DNA of 64,000 nt from positions 806,001 through 870,000 of the forward strand of contig AP018318.1 of the NCBI GenBank assembly GCA_003990705.1, in the 5' to 3' direction. Both the position numbers and the translations under genes were made by a program. Shown here in pieces: positions 17,882 through 28,221 of this stretch; position 1 is the stretch's first letter, and each line of letters starts with the position of its first letter. A model generated the notes under the pieces. It worked only from the letters and a program-made list of their open reading frames with translations. It did not search any database and had not been told where the DNA came from. The stretch comes from Nostoc sp. HK-01 (GTDB lineage Bacteria > Cyanobacteriota > Cyanobacteriia > Cyanobacteriales > Nostocaceae).

Positions 17882-19072
17882 ATGGCACAGAAATCAGCCG
17901 CCTTGAAGTTTGTGATTTTACTTGGTTTTGTTAGTCTCTGTGCCGATGCCACTTATGAAGGGGCGCGTAGTATTACGGGGGCTTATTTACAGGTTTTGGG
18001 CGCAAGCGGCACTGTGGTAGGGCTAGTAGCGGGTTTTGGGGAACTGATTGGGTATGGTTTGCGCCTAGCCATTGGTTATCTCAGCGATCAGACACGCAAA
18101 TATTGGGGGATTACAACTTTAGGATTTATTTTGAACACTGCCGTTGTCCCATTATTAGCCTTTGCCGGCAGATGGGAAGTAGCAGCTGGTTTGATGATGG
18201 CAGAACGCACAGGTAAAGCCGTGCGGACTCCCCCGCGAGATGCACTCCTGTCTCATGGTGTGAGTCAAATTGGCAGAGGTTTCGGCTTTGGTTTGCATGA
18301 AGCAATGGATCAAACCGGTGCTGTGATGGGGCCTTTAGCGGTAGCAGCAATGGTTTATTTCCAAGGAGAGTATCGCAACGGCTTCACGATTTTGATTGTA
18401 CCTGCGGTGTTGGGATTGATTGTGTTATTGGTTTTGCAATTTTTATATCCCAACCCCAGCGACTTGGAAATTGAACATGAAATGAGTCAAGAAGACGGAA
18501 TACCGCGAGTATTTTGGATTTATTTGGGTGCGGTGGCGATTATTGCGGCTGGTTATGCAGATTTTCCCTTAATCGCCTTTCATTTTCAAAAGGGAAATGT
18601 TGCTTCCGGTCAAACAATTCCTTTATTTTATGCCTTCGCAATGGGAGTCGATGCCGTAGCTGCACTGATATTTGGCTATCTGTTTGACAGAGTTGGTATT
18701 TCTATTTTGATGGTTGCTGCTTTTGTTTCCTCCTTTTTCGCGCCGTTGGTATTTTTTGGCGATACACAAATGGCGCTGTTAGGCATAGCATTTTGGGGTA
18801 TTGGGATGGGCGCACAAGAGTCGATTTTGAAAGCTGCGATCGCTGGACTTGTACCAAAAAACAAACGCGCCACAGCTTATGGTATCTTTAGCACTGGCTA
18901 CGGTTTTGCTTGGTTTTTAGGCAGTACTTTAATGGGTGTTTTGTACGATCGCTCCATTACCCTATTAGTAATATTTTCTACCGCCACTCAACTACTCGCA
19001 ATTCCCTTCTTTGTTTGGGTGCAATTACAAGCTAATAAATCTAAGCCAGAGTCAACAGGTAAACCTGTTTAA
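17882..19072 (+). CDS. MFS transporter
   Basis: 396 residues from the ATG at 17882; an in-frame start six codons earlier is possible. About 12 membrane segments with the MFS loop 2-3 motif in GYGLRLAIGYLSDQTRKYWG and a conserved RTGKAVRTPPRDALLS segment after helix 4-5. This group resembles permeases found near unknown-substrate efflux genes; neither drug nor nutrient substrate can be fixed from sequence. It is a single gene with a possible structured leader. The ATG is preceded only by a weak AGAA. Confidence 0.85.
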   Translation: MAQKSAALKFVILLGFVSLCADATYEGARSITGAYLQVLGASGTVVGLVAGFGELIGYGLRLAIGYLSDQTRKYWGITTLGFILNTAVVPLLAFAGRWEVAAGLMMAERTGKAVRTPPRDALLSHGVSQIGRGFGFGLHEAMDQTGAVMGPLAVAAMVYFQGEYRNGFTILIVPAVLGLIVLLVLQFLYPNPSDLEIEHEMSQEDGIPRVFWIYLGAVAIIAAGYADFPLIAFHFQKGNVASGQTIPLFYAFAMGVDAVAALIFGYLFDRVGISILMVAAFVSSFFAPLVFFGDTQMALLGIAFWGIGMGAQESILKAAIAGLVPKNKRATAYGIFSTGYGFAWFLGSTLMGVLYDRSITLLVIFSTATQLLAIPFFVWVQLQANKSKPESTGKPV

Positions 19073-19170
19073 ATCAAAGAATCTGGGTCTACACCCAGTT
19101 TTCTTAATTGTTCTGCTAATATTTGAGCGCGTTGTTCAACTTTTTGCACTTGTTCTTCTGGTGTTAACAT
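19069..19170 (-). pseudogene. Remnant: C-terminal tail of a Uma2-family (DUF820) protein
   Basis: A 33-codon frame reads MLTPEEQVQKVEQRAQILAE then QLRKLGVDPDSLI and stop. That coiled, charged tail is what ends many cyanobacterial Uma2 nuclease-like proteins. The body of the protein is missing: upstream on the minus strand is repeat-like sequence (ACGCAGAGG type, 19200-19268). It overlaps the MFS stop by four bases. It is probably a decayed fragment; a tiny real peptide is less likely. Confidence 0.5.
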
Positions 19171-19269
19171 TCATAATTGTTGTACCGTTGGTTCCACTTC
19201 CTCCTGATTTTCTCAACTCAACTCCTCTTCCTCTGCGTAACTCTGCGCGGACTTTGCATACCTTTGCGT

Positions 19270-20937
19270 TTAAAATACTTTTCCCACAAACCAACCCACA
19301 ACACCCAAACCTAACAACAACGGTGTCAACCAATCACCCCAACGCACATATAAAGTCTGCGTTTGACGGCGATAAATAGTCTCTGCGTGAGTTTGGTAGA
19401 TGTTATAGCCAGATATCCACAAAGTTCTGCCGTGGGGGTCGACAAAAGCCGAATAACCGGTATTAGTTGCCCGTGCTGACCATCTATCAGTTTCAATTGC
19501 CCGCATGATATCCTGAGCATGATGCTGAAATGGCATAGCTGCACTGTAATGGGCATCGTTAGAAGAACTGAGGATAAATTGCCCACCCGCCGCAGCTTGA
19601 CGGCGAAATACTTCAGGAAATGCCGATTCGTAGCAAATACCGACAATTGCCCGTCCAAAAGGTGTATCAAATATTTGGTTGGCTGCACCGTGAACTTGAT
19701 GTTCATCCAATGGTGACAAGCGGCTAATTAATTTACCTAAAATCTCTTCAAAGGGGATATATTCACCCAATGGTACGAGTTTGGATTTATCATATCTGCT
19801 GGTAGTTTCACCCTGGCTATTGACAGTAAACAAACTGTTTGTATAACTGCGTCCTTTTTCCCCAAATGCACCAACCCAAACTACTACACCTTTTTCCTGT
19901 ACTGCTGCAAATAGAGGGGTGTCTCCAAAATTGCGCTGAAAAATTGGTAACGCGCCTTCGGGTGTGAGAACTGCATTTACACCTTGTTCGGCTAGAGTTA
20001 AATAGCCGCTGGTGTACCCTGTAATCGCGCGAAGATATCCTTCAGGTTTGACTTTGATTTTGTTGGGGATGTTACCTTGAACAACGCCTATTTTTAAGGC
20101 TGCTGCTGGTGGTTGGGCGATGGGTTGGCTATATAAAAACCAGCCGATGAGATGTAAGGTGATGAATAGCCCTGTGGCTAGTACTAAATATTTATTGACG
20201 AAGCGCCGAGGTGTAGAAGATAGGTAGGCTTCGGCGATTAGACCATTGAAGGCGGCGATCGCAGCTGTTACAGTATTCGGGCCAGACAGTTGCCCAAGAT
20301 GTAAAATGACTAAGTTATGTGGTGATTGAGTATAAGCGAGAGAACTCCACCACAAAGAACCGGAACTCCATAAGCTTTCTAAACCACACCAGACGGCTGT
20401 ACCAATCAGAACTCGTAACCAAGGTTTTGATTGATTCAGGCGCATCATCACAGCACCCCAAAGAATGACAAATAACCCGCCCCATAGGCTAATAAAGCCC
20501 CAGCAAAATATAGTAATAGCCAAACTCGGCCACCAAGGCACACCCAACCAATCCATCGGGTGAATCCCGGTAATCCAAAAGAGGGCGACGCTGTGATAAC
20601 CAACACCCCAGAGTAAAGGTAAAAGGTAAAAGTGAGCCAGCGCGGTCTTGGGGGTTTCCCCCATGAGCGACTGGCGAACTCCGAAGGAGGTAAAAGGTAA
20701 AAGGAAGGGTTTTTGCTTTTTAGCTTCTAAATAAGAGTTACTTTTGTGAACAACTAATACCCAAAGTGGGGCTAAGGCTATCCAAGCCAAAAACCATGCA
20801 CCGACAGGGGCGACGGTTAGCCCCATCAAAACACCGCTAATTAGCGAAAGTAAAAGGTAAAAGGCAAAAGTAAAAAATGAATTCTCGCCTTTTCCTTTTT
20901 CCTTTTTACTCTTGCTTTCATTCTGTTTCTTCTTCAT
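19270..20937 (-). CDS. lnt: Apolipoprotein N-acyltransferase
   Basis: About 555 residues from the ATG at 20937, which lies inside the end of gyrA (20-base overlap). N-terminal membrane helices precede a carbon-nitrogen hydrolase domain with the Glu-Lys-Cys triad in [22 protein letters not shown] and [12 protein letters not shown]. Lnt adds the third acyl chain to the N-terminal cysteine of lipoproteins in the inner membrane. Two stretches are built from repeats: the first 30 residues (KSKKEKGKG) and an inserted segment at about residues 78-107. The protein is some 40 residues longer than E. coli Lnt. The reading frame is intact, so the insertion seems tolerated. Confidence 0.9.
   Translation of the reverse strand: MKKKQNESKSKKEKGKGENSFFTFAFYLLLSLISGVLMGLTVAPVGAWFLAWIALAPLWVLVVHKSNSYLEAKKQKPFLLPFTSFGVRQSLMGETPKTALAHFYLLPLLWGVGYHSVALFWITGIHPMDWLGVPWWPSLAITIFCWGFISLWGGLFVILWGAVMMRLNQSKPWLRVLIGTAVWCGLESLWSSGSLWWSSLAYTQSPHNLVILHLGQLSGPNTVTAAIAAFNGLIAEAYLSSTPRRFVNKYLVLATGLFITLHLIGWFLYSQPIAQPPAAALKIGVVQGNIPNKIKVKPEGYLRAITGYTSGYLTLAEQGVNAVLTPEGALPIFQRNFGDTPLFAAVQEKGVVVWVGAFGEKGRSYTNSLFTVNSQGETTSRYDKSKLVPLGEYIPFEEILGKLISRLSPLDEHQVHGAANQIFDTPFGRAIVGICYESAFPEVFRRQAAAGGQFILSSSNDAHYSAAMPFQHHAQDIMRAIETDRWSARATNTGYSAFVDPHGRTLWISGYNIYQTHAETIYRRQTQTLYVRWGDWLTPLLLGLGVVGWFVGKVF
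20616..20705. repeat. REP-like hairpin with STRR flanks inserted in frame in lnt
   Basis: GCCAGCGCGGTCTTGGGGG, TTT and CCCCCATGAGCGACTGGC make a near-perfect hairpin (20636-20675). On both sides are copies of AAAGGTAAAAGGTAAAAG (20615-20632 and 20688-20703). On the minus strand the unit codes for about 30 residues, including [17 protein letters not shown], which do not look like the lnt family. Confidence 0.75.
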
Positions 20938-23506
20938 CACCAGTATCAGGCGGAACGATCGCAACTCCGGTAATTGCGTCATCTTCGTCTAAGCGTTGGA
21001 CTCTTACGCCAGTAGCTGATCGCGATTGGATGGAAATTGCATTGGTAGCCTGACGGATAATGATACCGCGATTTGTCACCATCATGATTTCATCGTCGCT
21101 GTTGACAATTTGCAAGGTGGCTAATTTGTCTTTGGTTTTGCGGTTTTTGAATTTGGTAGCCATTAAACCTTGACCTGCACGGTTTTGCAAACGGAATTGG
21201 GCAACGGGTACGCGTTTGCCGTAGCCGCCCATTGTAATAACTAGCACCCAAGGGCCAACATTACCTGTTACTTCTACTTCTGTGGTTTCTTCCACATTTT
21301 CGATATCTTCGGTTTCGATTTCTTCTATTTCTGACTCTTCCGTTCCCGTGTCGAGTGTGTCTAAAATAGCGGCGGGAATAATATCCATCCCTACGAGTTC
21401 ATCACCCTTTTTGAGTTTCATCGATTTCACACCCCGCGTCGCCCTACCAAGAGGCCGCAGTTGTTCGTGGGTACATCTAAAGTGTATTGCCATCCCCAGA
21501 CGGGAACCAATGATGATACTGTCTTCAACTCTAGCGCGGCGTACCCACCGCAGTTGATCCCCTTCTTCTAAGGAAATAGCAATTAAACCGTTAGCCCGAA
21601 TATTACTAAAAGCGGCTAAGGCCGTTTTCTTAATATTGCCACCTTTGGTGAGCATGACTAAATATTCGTCGTCGCTGAATTCGTCAACGGGGACAATGGA
21701 GGTGATTTTTTCTTCTTTGGGAATGGGTAGCATTTGGACAATGGGTGTACCTCGACTGGTGCGGGAACCCACGGGAATTTGATAGGCTTTGAGGCAGTAA
21801 ACTACGCCGCGATCGCTAAAGAATAAAACACTATCGTGATCACAACAAGTTAAGAAATGTTCTACGGTGTCATCGTCTTTGACCTTGGCGGCGGCTTTAC
21901 CTCTGGTGGCGCGGCTTTGCGCCTCGAAGGTGTTGACGGGCATCCGTTTGATGTAACCTTGCTGTGTTAACAGAATAATTGCTTTTTCGTTGGCAATTAG
22001 GTCACGTTCATCGATTTCCCCTTCGGCGTGGGTAATAATTGTGCGTCTGGGTGTGGCAAAGCTGGTTTTAATTTGGGAAACTTCGGTTTCAATGATTTCT
22101 AAAATTCTTTCTCGCCGTGCCAGAATATCTCGCAAATCGCCGATGCGCTCTTGTAATTCTTCGTGTTCTAGGCGAATTTTATCTGCTTCGAGGGCAGTCA
22201 AGCGGCGCAGTTGCATTTGCAAAATTGCGTCGGCTTGCACTTCGGAGAGTCCGTAGTTTGTAATCAATTCACCTTTGGCTGTGGGTGCGTCAGGGGCATG
22301 GCGAATTAAGTTAATAATGGTATCTAAATGGGCTAAAGCAATCAATAACCCTTGTAAAAGATGGTCGCGTTCTTCGGCTTTTCGCAGTTCGTACTGGGTG
22401 CGTCTGGTAATGGAGATGATGCGGAAATCGAGGAATACTTCTAAAAACTGCTTCAGGGTGAGGATTTGCGGTTCCCCGTTCACCAAAGCTAGCATATTTG
22501 CCCCAAAGTTGGCTTGCAGTGGGGTTTGCTTGTAAAGGTTGTTCAAAACCACGCGAGGATAAGCATCGCGCTTGAGTTCGATAACAATTCGCATCCCGTC
22601 GCGATCGCTTTCATCGCGGATATCTGCAATGCCTTCAATCCGCTTGTCGTTGACTAATTCGGCAATTTTCTCAATTAATGCGGCTTTATTGGTTTGATAA
22701 GGCAATTCGGTGATGATAATTGCTTCTCGTTCGGGACGACCACGCTGTTCGATGGTTTCTATGTTGGCGACACCACGCATGGTAATGGAACCACGCCCTG
22801 TGGTGTAAGCTTCTTTAATAGCTGATGTGCCAAGAATTTGCGCCCCTGTCGGGAAGTCTGGCCCGTGGACGTACTGCATCAACTGGAGGTCGGTGATTTC
22901 GGGATTGTGAATTAAAGCGACTAATCCATCAATCAATTCGCCTAAGTTGTGGGGCGGAATGTTGGTAGCCATCCCCACAGCAATTCCCGATGAACCATTT
23001 AATAGGAGTTGGGGGATGCGCGACGGTAGAACTGTGGGTTCTTGTTGGGAACCGTCGAAGTTATCTGCAAAGTCTACGGTTTCTGATTCGATGTCTTGGA
23101 GTAGGGCGGCGCTGGTTAAAGCTTGCAGGCGACATTCTGTGTATCGCATTGCCGCTGGGGGATCGTTATCTACGGAACCAAAGTTACCATGTCCGTTAAT
23201 TAAAGGCGATCGCATGGAAAAATCCTGCGCCATCCGCACCAAGGCATCGTATACTGCTGTGTCGCCGTGGGGGTGATATTTACCCAAAACTTCCCCAACC
23301 ACACGAGCGCACTTTCTAAAGGGGCGATCGTGCAGTAAACCTAGTTCGTGCATGGCGTAGAGGATACGGCGATGCACAGGTTTCAGACCATCCCTGGCAT
23401 CTGGGAGCGCCCGACCCACTATCACGCTCATAGCGTATTCCAGATAAGACCGGGACATTTCGTTCCGCAGATCTGTGGGGATAATCCTCTCCTGTGAGGT
23501 TGTCAT
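20918..23506 (-). CDS. gyrA: DNA gyrase subunit A
   Basis: 862 residues. The breakage-reunion domain carries the catalytic Tyr122 in [10 protein letters not shown] and the quinolone-site segment [16 protein letters not shown] with Thr83 and Asp87 by E. coli numbering. The C-terminal domain has six beta-pinwheel blades (for example [17 protein letters not shown]). With GyrB it introduces negative supercoils using ATP. The classical GyrA box (QRRGGKG) is replaced by QSRATRGKA, which I recall as usual in cyanobacterial GyrA. An acidic insert of about 35 residues (rich in E, around 725-760) separates two blades. It overlaps the start of lnt by 20 bases. Confidence 0.95.
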   Translation of the reverse strand: MTTSQERIIPTDLRNEMSRSYLEYAMSVIVGRALPDARDGLKPVHRRILYAMHELGLLHDRPFRKCARVVGEVLGKYHPHGDTAVYDALVRMAQDFSMRSPLINGHGNFGSVDNDPPAAMRYTECRLQALTSAALLQDIESETVDFADNFDGSQQEPTVLPSRIPQLLLNGSSGIAVGMATNIPPHNLGELIDGLVALIHNPEITDLQLMQYVHGPDFPTGAQILGTSAIKEAYTTGRGSITMRGVANIETIEQRGRPEREAIIITELPYQTNKAALIEKIAELVNDKRIEGIADIRDESDRDGMRIVIELKRDAYPRVVLNNLYKQTPLQANFGANMLALVNGEPQILTLKQFLEVFLDFRIISITRRTQYELRKAEERDHLLQGLLIALAHLDTIINLIRHAPDAPTAKGELITNYGLSEVQADAILQMQLRRLTALEADKIRLEHEELQERIGDLRDILARRERILEIIETEVSQIKTSFATPRRTIITHAEGEIDERDLIANEKAIILLTQQGYIKRMPVNTFEAQSRATRGKAAAKVKDDDTVEHFLTCCDHDSVLFFSDRGVVYCLKAYQIPVGSRTSRGTPIVQMLPIPKEEKITSIVPVDEFSDDEYLVMLTKGGNIKKTALAAFSNIRANGLIAISLEEGDQLRWVRRARVEDSIIIGSRLGMAIHFRCTHEQLRPLGRATRGVKSMKLKKGDELVGMDIIPAAILDTLDTGTEESEIEEIETEDIENVEETTEVEVTGNVGPWVLVITMGGYGKRVPVAQFRLQNRAGQGLMATKFKNRKTKDKLATLQIVNSDDEIMMVTNRGIIIRQATNAISIQSRSATGVRVQRLDEDDAITGVAIVPPDTGDEEETE

Positions 23507-23606
23507 AACCTAAATAACTCCAAAAATCGTAGGATTTAGCCTTTAAAGTTGGCAAAGCGTAAAATTATTCCAAATTACTCTTGAATAATTGACATATTTT
23601 GATACA

Positions 23607-23615
23607 ATTCTAGCA
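23607..23615 (-). promoter_or_regulatory. Possible extended -10 element of gyrA
   Basis: On the minus strand TGCTAGAAT fits an extended -10 (TGnTAnnnT) about 100 bases before the gyrA start. No good -35 is visible. The remainder of the 458-base region 23507-23964 is AT-rich with no gene or clear repeat that I can see. Confidence 0.3.
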
Positions 23616-23964
23616 CGTATTGTTTTTTTTTGCCCGAAAAACTCACCTAAAGTAACTAGACAAACGCCTCTTTTAGACGCGATAAATAAGATTTAACGAA
23701 GATAGTTTGAGTTAAAAAGATTAATTTAGTAAATTTCCCCCAAACTAAAGCTAATTTGCCTAATTACAAGTTATGACTGAGCCTGCATCAGTAATAAGTA
23801 GGACATAGCATTTAGTTATGGATTGAGATAGAAACGGTAAGCAAAAAAAGTGGCAATCTAAAGGTAGTTGGATAAAATCTTGGGTTCTTAGTTTATCCGG
23901 CTTATCATGGTTAAGTTCGTCAATCAATTGTGATTTTCCCTGTCGTTATTCATCTGAGGCTCTG

Positions 23965-24177
23965 ATGACATTTCAACAATTAGCCATAGGTAGCTATTTC
24001 CGTCTGCCTGGTGTAAGTTATGCTTGCGTGTATCGCAAGGCTAGTCATTCTTGTGGCAGCCTAAACGCATTGTTACAGACAATACGCCCAACAACAAAAG
24101 TGATTCCGTTGAATGCCGCAGCGATCGCTAAATATTTGGCAGCCAAACAAGAATCCCAAAATCATCTGAAGATGTAA
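23965..24177 (+). CDS. Small conserved-looking protein, function unknown
   Basis: 70 residues: FQQLAIGSYFRLPGVSYACVYRK at the start, no signal or membrane segment. The pattern FxxLxxGxxFxxxGxxYxxxxK is shared by many tiny cyanobacterial proteins that begin MKFxxLxxGxxF, so I regard it as a real gene. The upstream sequence CTGAGGCTCTG has only a weak GAGG at 10 bases. It is convergent with the ClC gene, with 24 bases between stops. No function can be given. Confidence 0.55.
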   Translation: MTFQQLAIGSYFRLPGVSYACVYRKASHSCGSLNALLQTIRPTTKVIPLNAAAIAKYLAAKQESQNHLKM

Positions 24178-24201
24178 AGAATTGATTGACTGTTTTTTGA
24201 G

Positions 24202-25497
24202 TTAATCAATCGCTTCTTGTTGAGACTTCAGTTGAGCAGCAATCAAAGGCACTTTCGGAGCCAGAAAAAATCCTACCAAACTGGCAAATAAAATTGGTGT
24301 AAACGGACTAAAGCTAGTTAGTTTCGATAGCAGTAAAGTCGTACTAATCGGTGTGCGTGTCACAGCCGCGTTAATCGCCGCCATTGTACAAATCATTGCT
24401 AAAGCCGGATTGATCCCCGGAATCAAAACTACTACTGCTTTGCCAATACAAGCACCAGTGAAAAATAAAGGGATAATAAATCCACCGCGCCACCCGCCTG
24501 TAACTGTCATACTAATGGCTGCCATTTTACCCAAAGCCAGCGTTAACAAGAAAACACCAGAAAAGCTGGTTTCTAGAATAATTTCTAACTCTTCATGGCC
24601 AAAATAACGGGTGAGGGGTAAAAAAGCCGCTAAACTACCAATTCCCAATCCTGCTAGAGTCGTGCGGACATAAACCGGGCCAGGAATCAGGTGAAAAGCG
24701 CGATCGCAAGTGCGAAAAATCCACATAAAAATCCATCCAGCGATCGCCCCAATGATCCCAAACAGAATTGCGAAGGCAAAATCATCGATATTTTCCAAGC
24801 GATATTGGGGAAAATGCCAAGTTGGCGCAATTCCTAAATGAGTAATCGCCGTAAATACCAAATAACTAGCACAACTAGAAACAATAGCTGGCATTAAAGC
24901 TTCGTAATACTCCACAATATGCTGATGGTGTAAGATTTCTAGGGCAAACATCGCCCCACCCAAAGGTGCGCCAAACAAAGCCGTAAAACCCGCCGCCATC
25001 GCCGCCAAACTCATAGAACGCAAATCTTCACCTTGGAGTTTCAGGCGATCGCCTACCCAAGTCCCAAAGGAACCTGTAACCTGTACTAATGGTGCTTCTG
25101 GGCCAGCACTACCACCAGCAGCAATACTAATTAGGGAAGCCAAAATCATCGAGGGATTTTTTCGCCCATCCAAGCGTCCACCACGAAAATGAATATTATC
25201 CACAATCACGGCGATTTCCCCAGGATTTCCGAGAAAATGAATCACTAGCCCAACAATTAAACCCGCTAGTGGCATGACAATTAACAAACTTAAACCTTGA
25301 AACCTTTGCAACTGGTGAGTTAACAGTTCTAAAACATTCCAGTACAATCCGGCAAATAAACCACTCACTGTCCCCACCATAACCCAACGCAGCACCCATC
25401 GAGAAATCATCAACGGATTGCGACTTGCTAGTCCGAACAGTTGAGTAAATGTCCAGCGTTGGGTTTGATTGTTGGGAGGTGGCTGATTTAATGGCAC
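24202..25497 (-). CDS. ClC-family chloride channel or H+/Cl- exchanger
   Basis: 431 residues from a GTG at 25497 with AGGA nine bases upstream. Membrane protein of the ClC fold. The anion-site segments are AAGGSAGPEAPLVQVTG (the GxxGPxxP-type stretch, with Glu at the gating position) and GGWRGGFIIPLFFTGA. Glu in GPEAP suggests a gated or exchanging protein. It likely moves chloride (or another anion such as fluoride or nitrate) across the cytoplasmic membrane. There is no CBS domain. The gene stands alone between the small ORF and a divergent glycosyltransferase. Confidence 0.9.
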   Translation of the reverse strand: MPLNQPPPNNQTQRWTFTQLFGLASRNPLMISRWVLRWVMVGTVSGLFAGLYWNVLELLTHQLQRFQGLSLLIVMPLAGLIVGLVIHFLGNPGEIAVIVDNIHFRGGRLDGRKNPSMILASLISIAAGGSAGPEAPLVQVTGSFGTWVGDRLKLQGEDLRSMSLAAMAAGFTALFGAPLGGAMFALEILHHQHIVEYYEALMPAIVSSCASYLVFTAITHLGIAPTWHFPQYRLENIDDFAFAILFGIIGAIAGWIFMWIFRTCDRAFHLIPGPVYVRTTLAGLGIGSLAAFLPLTRYFGHEELEIILETSFSGVFLLTLALGKMAAISMTVTGGWRGGFIIPLFFTGACIGKAVVVLIPGINPALAMICTMAAINAAVTRTPISTTLLLSKLTSFSPFTPILFASLVGFFLAPKVPLIAAQLKSQQEAID

Positions 25498-25676
25498 TGT
25501 TGATGTCCTATTGATAAAACCTAAAATATTGAATAACCATTAATTATCCTGCCTGATTTTTACTATCTTTGCAAAAGCCGGGATGTTCCCTTGCATACTA
25601 TCTACTATCCTGTACAATAATTGCGTTATACCTGCTCACTATTGATGAGCAATGAAGTATTTTTGAGCTATTGAAT

Positions 25677-26354
25677 ATGAGTAGTGTAATTTTTGACGTA
25701 CTGCCTGAAATATCAATTATTATTTGTACTTACAATCGGGCAAAACATTTAAACCATTGTATTAATAGCGTGATTTCCCAAACTTTTCAAGATTGGGAAC
25801 TGATTATAGTGGATGATGGCAGTACCGATAATACTTTTGAAATTGTCGATCAATATATTAATATTTTACCAAATATCCGTTATTTAAAACATCAAAATAA
25901 AAAACAATGTCATGCTAAAAATGCTGGTATTCAAGCATCTTTTGGTAAATACATCACATTTTTAGATAGCGATGATGCCTATTTACCAGAACACCTAGAT
26001 ACACGCATTAAATATATGCAGCAACATCCAGAAATTGATTTAATTGAAGGGGGGTTTGTTACAGATGAAGAGATTTGGGTAGCAGATTATTTTCAACCAG
26101 GTAAAACAATAAATCTCCGAGAATGCGTACTTGGCCCCACTTTTTTTGGCAAGAGACAAGTATTTTTTGCATTGAAAGGTTTTAATAATATGATTTATGG
26201 AGAAGATACAGATTTTTGGGAACGTGCAGAGAAAATCTGCCAAACTCGAAAATTACCCGATTTGCAAACTTATGTTTATACAAGGGCAGAAACTAGTGTT
26301 ACTAAAAGTTTTTTATCTTCTCAATCCACATCATCAAAAATAGTTCAAGACTAG
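25677..26354 (+). CDS. Family 2 glycosyltransferase
   Basis: 225 residues from the ATG at 25677. GT-A fold with ISIIICTYNRAKHL at the nucleotide-sugar site, WELIIVDDGSTDNT and the metal-binding DxD in FLDSDDAYL; the GEDTDFWERA segment near 180 supplies the likely catalytic Asp (ED motif). It transfers a sugar to an unknown acceptor, probably an exopolysaccharide, lipid or protein. It is cytosolic, without membrane helices, and shorter than many GT2 enzymes. No sugar-biosynthesis genes adjoin it. Confidence 0.88.
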   Translation: MSSVIFDVLPEISIIICTYNRAKHLNHCINSVISQTFQDWELIIVDDGSTDNTFEIVDQYINILPNIRYLKHQNKKQCHAKNAGIQASFGKYITFLDSDDAYLPEHLDTRIKYMQQHPEIDLIEGGFVTDEEIWVADYFQPGKTINLRECVLGPTFFGKRQVFFALKGFNNMIYGEDTDFWERAEKICQTRKLPDLQTYVYTRAETSVTKSFLSSQSTSSKIVQD

Positions 26355-26410
26355 CATAAAACCGAAAAATCAAGGATATGGGGGTGTATTTTACGCATCA
26401 CCCTCATCAT

Positions 26411-27556
26411 TCATGGATTTTGTGAGTTATTGTTACCTAAATATTTCGCTTTCAATTCTTCTAACTCTTGATCTATTTCGCTTTTACTTGCAGGTTGAGA
26501 TGTTGGATTTGTTGGCTGGACTTGATTTGCTTGAGGTTTCCCGCCCATAAATTGAGTTTTTAATTCTTCTAGTTCTAAATCAATTTGGCTAGGTGTGTTG
26601 CTCACAACCGTCGGCGGTAAGGTAGGTGATGACTGAACATGAGGTTTTACAGGTATCTGTGACTGATTAGCTACTGGCGACTGTGTATTTAAGTCTTGCA
26701 GAACTTCATCTACTGTTTGGTAACGTCTAGCTGGGATACTTTCGAGCATTTTATTGAAAATTCGGCTCAAGTGATCACTCACGGGAGTTGTTAAGTATTT
26801 CTGCCAAACCCAAGTATCGTTATTAGTGTCATAAGAATCGAAAGGCGATCGCCCAGTTAATAAGTTAATGCAGGTAGCTCCTAAACTATAAATATCACTG
26901 GCAAAAACTGCTCTACCTCTAATTTGTTCTGGTGCAACATATTCAGGACTACCAATACTAGTACCAGTTTGATTTAATGCTGCGCCAGTTGCAGATTTAG
27001 CAGCACCAAAATCAACTAAAACTAGTTTGCGATCGCTCTCACGTAAGATAATATTTTCTGGTTTAATATCGCGGTGGATTACTTGTTTTGTATGACAAAA
27101 CTGCAATACTAATAATAAATCATTCAATAATTGGTAAATCCGCGTTTCACTAAAAGTTCCATTTTTTGCTAATTCCTGTGCTAAGTTCAATCCATTGATA
27201 AATTCTTGGACTAAATACTGTCGATCATCTTGAGTAAAGTATGCCAAAAGTTCAGGAATTTGTGGATGTTTACCCAATTCATCCAACTGCACCGCTTCTT
27301 GGATAAATAATTCCACAGCTTTTTTAACTGTGTTTGTGCCTTGGGCTTGAGGATAAAATTGCTTAATTACACAACGTGGTTTTGACGGTTTATCTTCATC
27401 TACAGCCAAAAAAGTTCTGCCAAAACCACCTTGTCCTATCGGCCTAATGGCGCGGTAGCGTTCTTTAAGTAGCAACTTAGAACCACAAGTCGTACAGAAC
27501 TTAACATCAGCCGGATTTTCAGGTTTGGGACATCGAGGATTAAGGCAGTAGCTCAT
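26411..27556 (-). CDS. Ser/Thr protein kinase with N-terminal zinc ribbon and duplicated C-terminal motif
   Basis: 381 residues. Four cysteines (CLNPRCPKP and FCTTCGSK) form a short zinc ribbon at residues 4-26. The kinase domain (about 33-300) has GQGGFGRTFLAVD, the ATP-binding Lys in CVIKQF, HRDIKPENI, VDFGAAK and SPEYVAPEQ, so it should be active. The tail (300-381) is Pro/Gln-rich and unstructured and carries two copies of a motif S-x-I-D-x-E-L-E-E-L-K (323-340 and 359-376), 36 residues apart. The organisation resembles cyanobacterial Pkn2-type kinases, cytosolic and without membrane helices. Target unknown. Confidence 0.9.
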   Translation of the reverse strand: MSYCLNPRCPKPENPADVKFCTTCGSKLLLKERYRAIRPIGQGGFGRTFLAVDEDKPSKPRCVIKQFYPQAQGTNTVKKAVELFIQEAVQLDELGKHPQIPELLAYFTQDDRQYLVQEFINGLNLAQELAKNGTFSETRIYQLLNDLLLVLQFCHTKQVIHRDIKPENIILRESDRKLVLVDFGAAKSATGAALNQTGTSIGSPEYVAPEQIRGRAVFASDIYSLGATCINLLTGRSPFDSYDTNNDTWVWQKYLTTPVSDHLSRIFNKMLESIPARRYQTVDEVLQDLNTQSPVANQSQIPVKPHVQSSPTLPPTVVSNTPSQIDLELEELKTQFMGGKPQANQVQPTNPTSQPASKSEIDQELEELKAKYLGNNNSQNP

Positions 27557-27682
27557 GCGTTGCGGACTGAGGGATACTTGTTTTTATTGTCCCCTTTCCG
27601 TGGGAGAAGAGTGCTGATATTTGCTAAATGTAATTTCAATTGACAATGGAGAGAAATGCTTGCTTTTCCTCTTTTGAAAATT

Positions 27683-27916
27683 CTATGCAGCTTTTTCTTC
27701 TTGGTTCAACACCTGCAACCAGTTAACCAGCCTTTGACGTTGCACCTCTTCTACCTTAATACTTGCCGAACGCAAAGCAGACCTGGGAAATATTTCCCGT
27801 AAGTCAGCCACCATTTCTAGAGTTTCACAAGCCTCTAAGCATTCGGCAATGTAATCAATTGATTTTATTTTGAGCCATTCTGGAGTCGCTTCCAAGCCGC
27901 AAATGTGATAATTCAT
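27683..27916 (-). CDS. Small hypothetical protein
   Basis: 77 residues, mostly helical and acidic in its middle (IAECLEACETLEMVADLREIF), with a basic C-terminal third (EEVQRQRLVNWLQ). It begins MNYHICGLEATPEWLK. I do not recognise a family, but base usage and the tidy start at an ATG suggest a real gene. It lies 126 bases upstream of the Ser/Thr kinase gene on the same strand and could share its transcript. No signal or membrane segment. Confidence 0.55.
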   Translation of the reverse strand: MNYHICGLEATPEWLKIKSIDYIAECLEACETLEMVADLREIFPRSALRSASIKVEEVQRQRLVNWLQVLNQEEKAA

Positions 27917-28061
27917 AGTTTGATGTTTGGACTAGGCGATCGCTTGATAATTTTTAAATCAAAATCTGTGGGTAGTATCAGTATAAAACCAGAAGTGATG
28001 AAAGTCTTGGCAACCAAGGATACATGTCTTTCATTTTTTTACAAATGACATTAGATTATAT

Positions 28062-28160
28062 AGCAGAAGGACGACAGTCGCTTCTCCTAATCGGAGAAGC
28101 TGCGCGAACAAGTCGGGCATTTCCCGCCCAATGCGCTGCCTCCAAAAGGCAGAAGGAAAA
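28062..28160. repeat. Cluster of small hairpins (REP-like)
   Basis: Three inverted repeats follow one another: CTTCTCC/GGAGAAG (28081-28099), CGGG/CCCG (28114-28126) and CTGCCT/AGGCAG (28136-28152), flanked by the direct repeat GCAGAAGGA (28063 and 28150). This type of sequence recurs in Nostoc genomes. It fills most of the 305-base gap 27917-28221. A 74-codon frame over it is an artefact of the repeat. Confidence 0.6.
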
Positions 28161-28221
28161 GTCTGACTATTCCTGGCATTCAAGCTTTCAAGTTGTCCTA
28201 ACATATCTGACTACATCTATA

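Noticed and set aside
19011-19379. 122-codon open frame overlapping the MFS 3' end and lnt
   Set aside because: It lies over the lnt coding strand and over repeat sequence; no homology features. The frame is a shadow.
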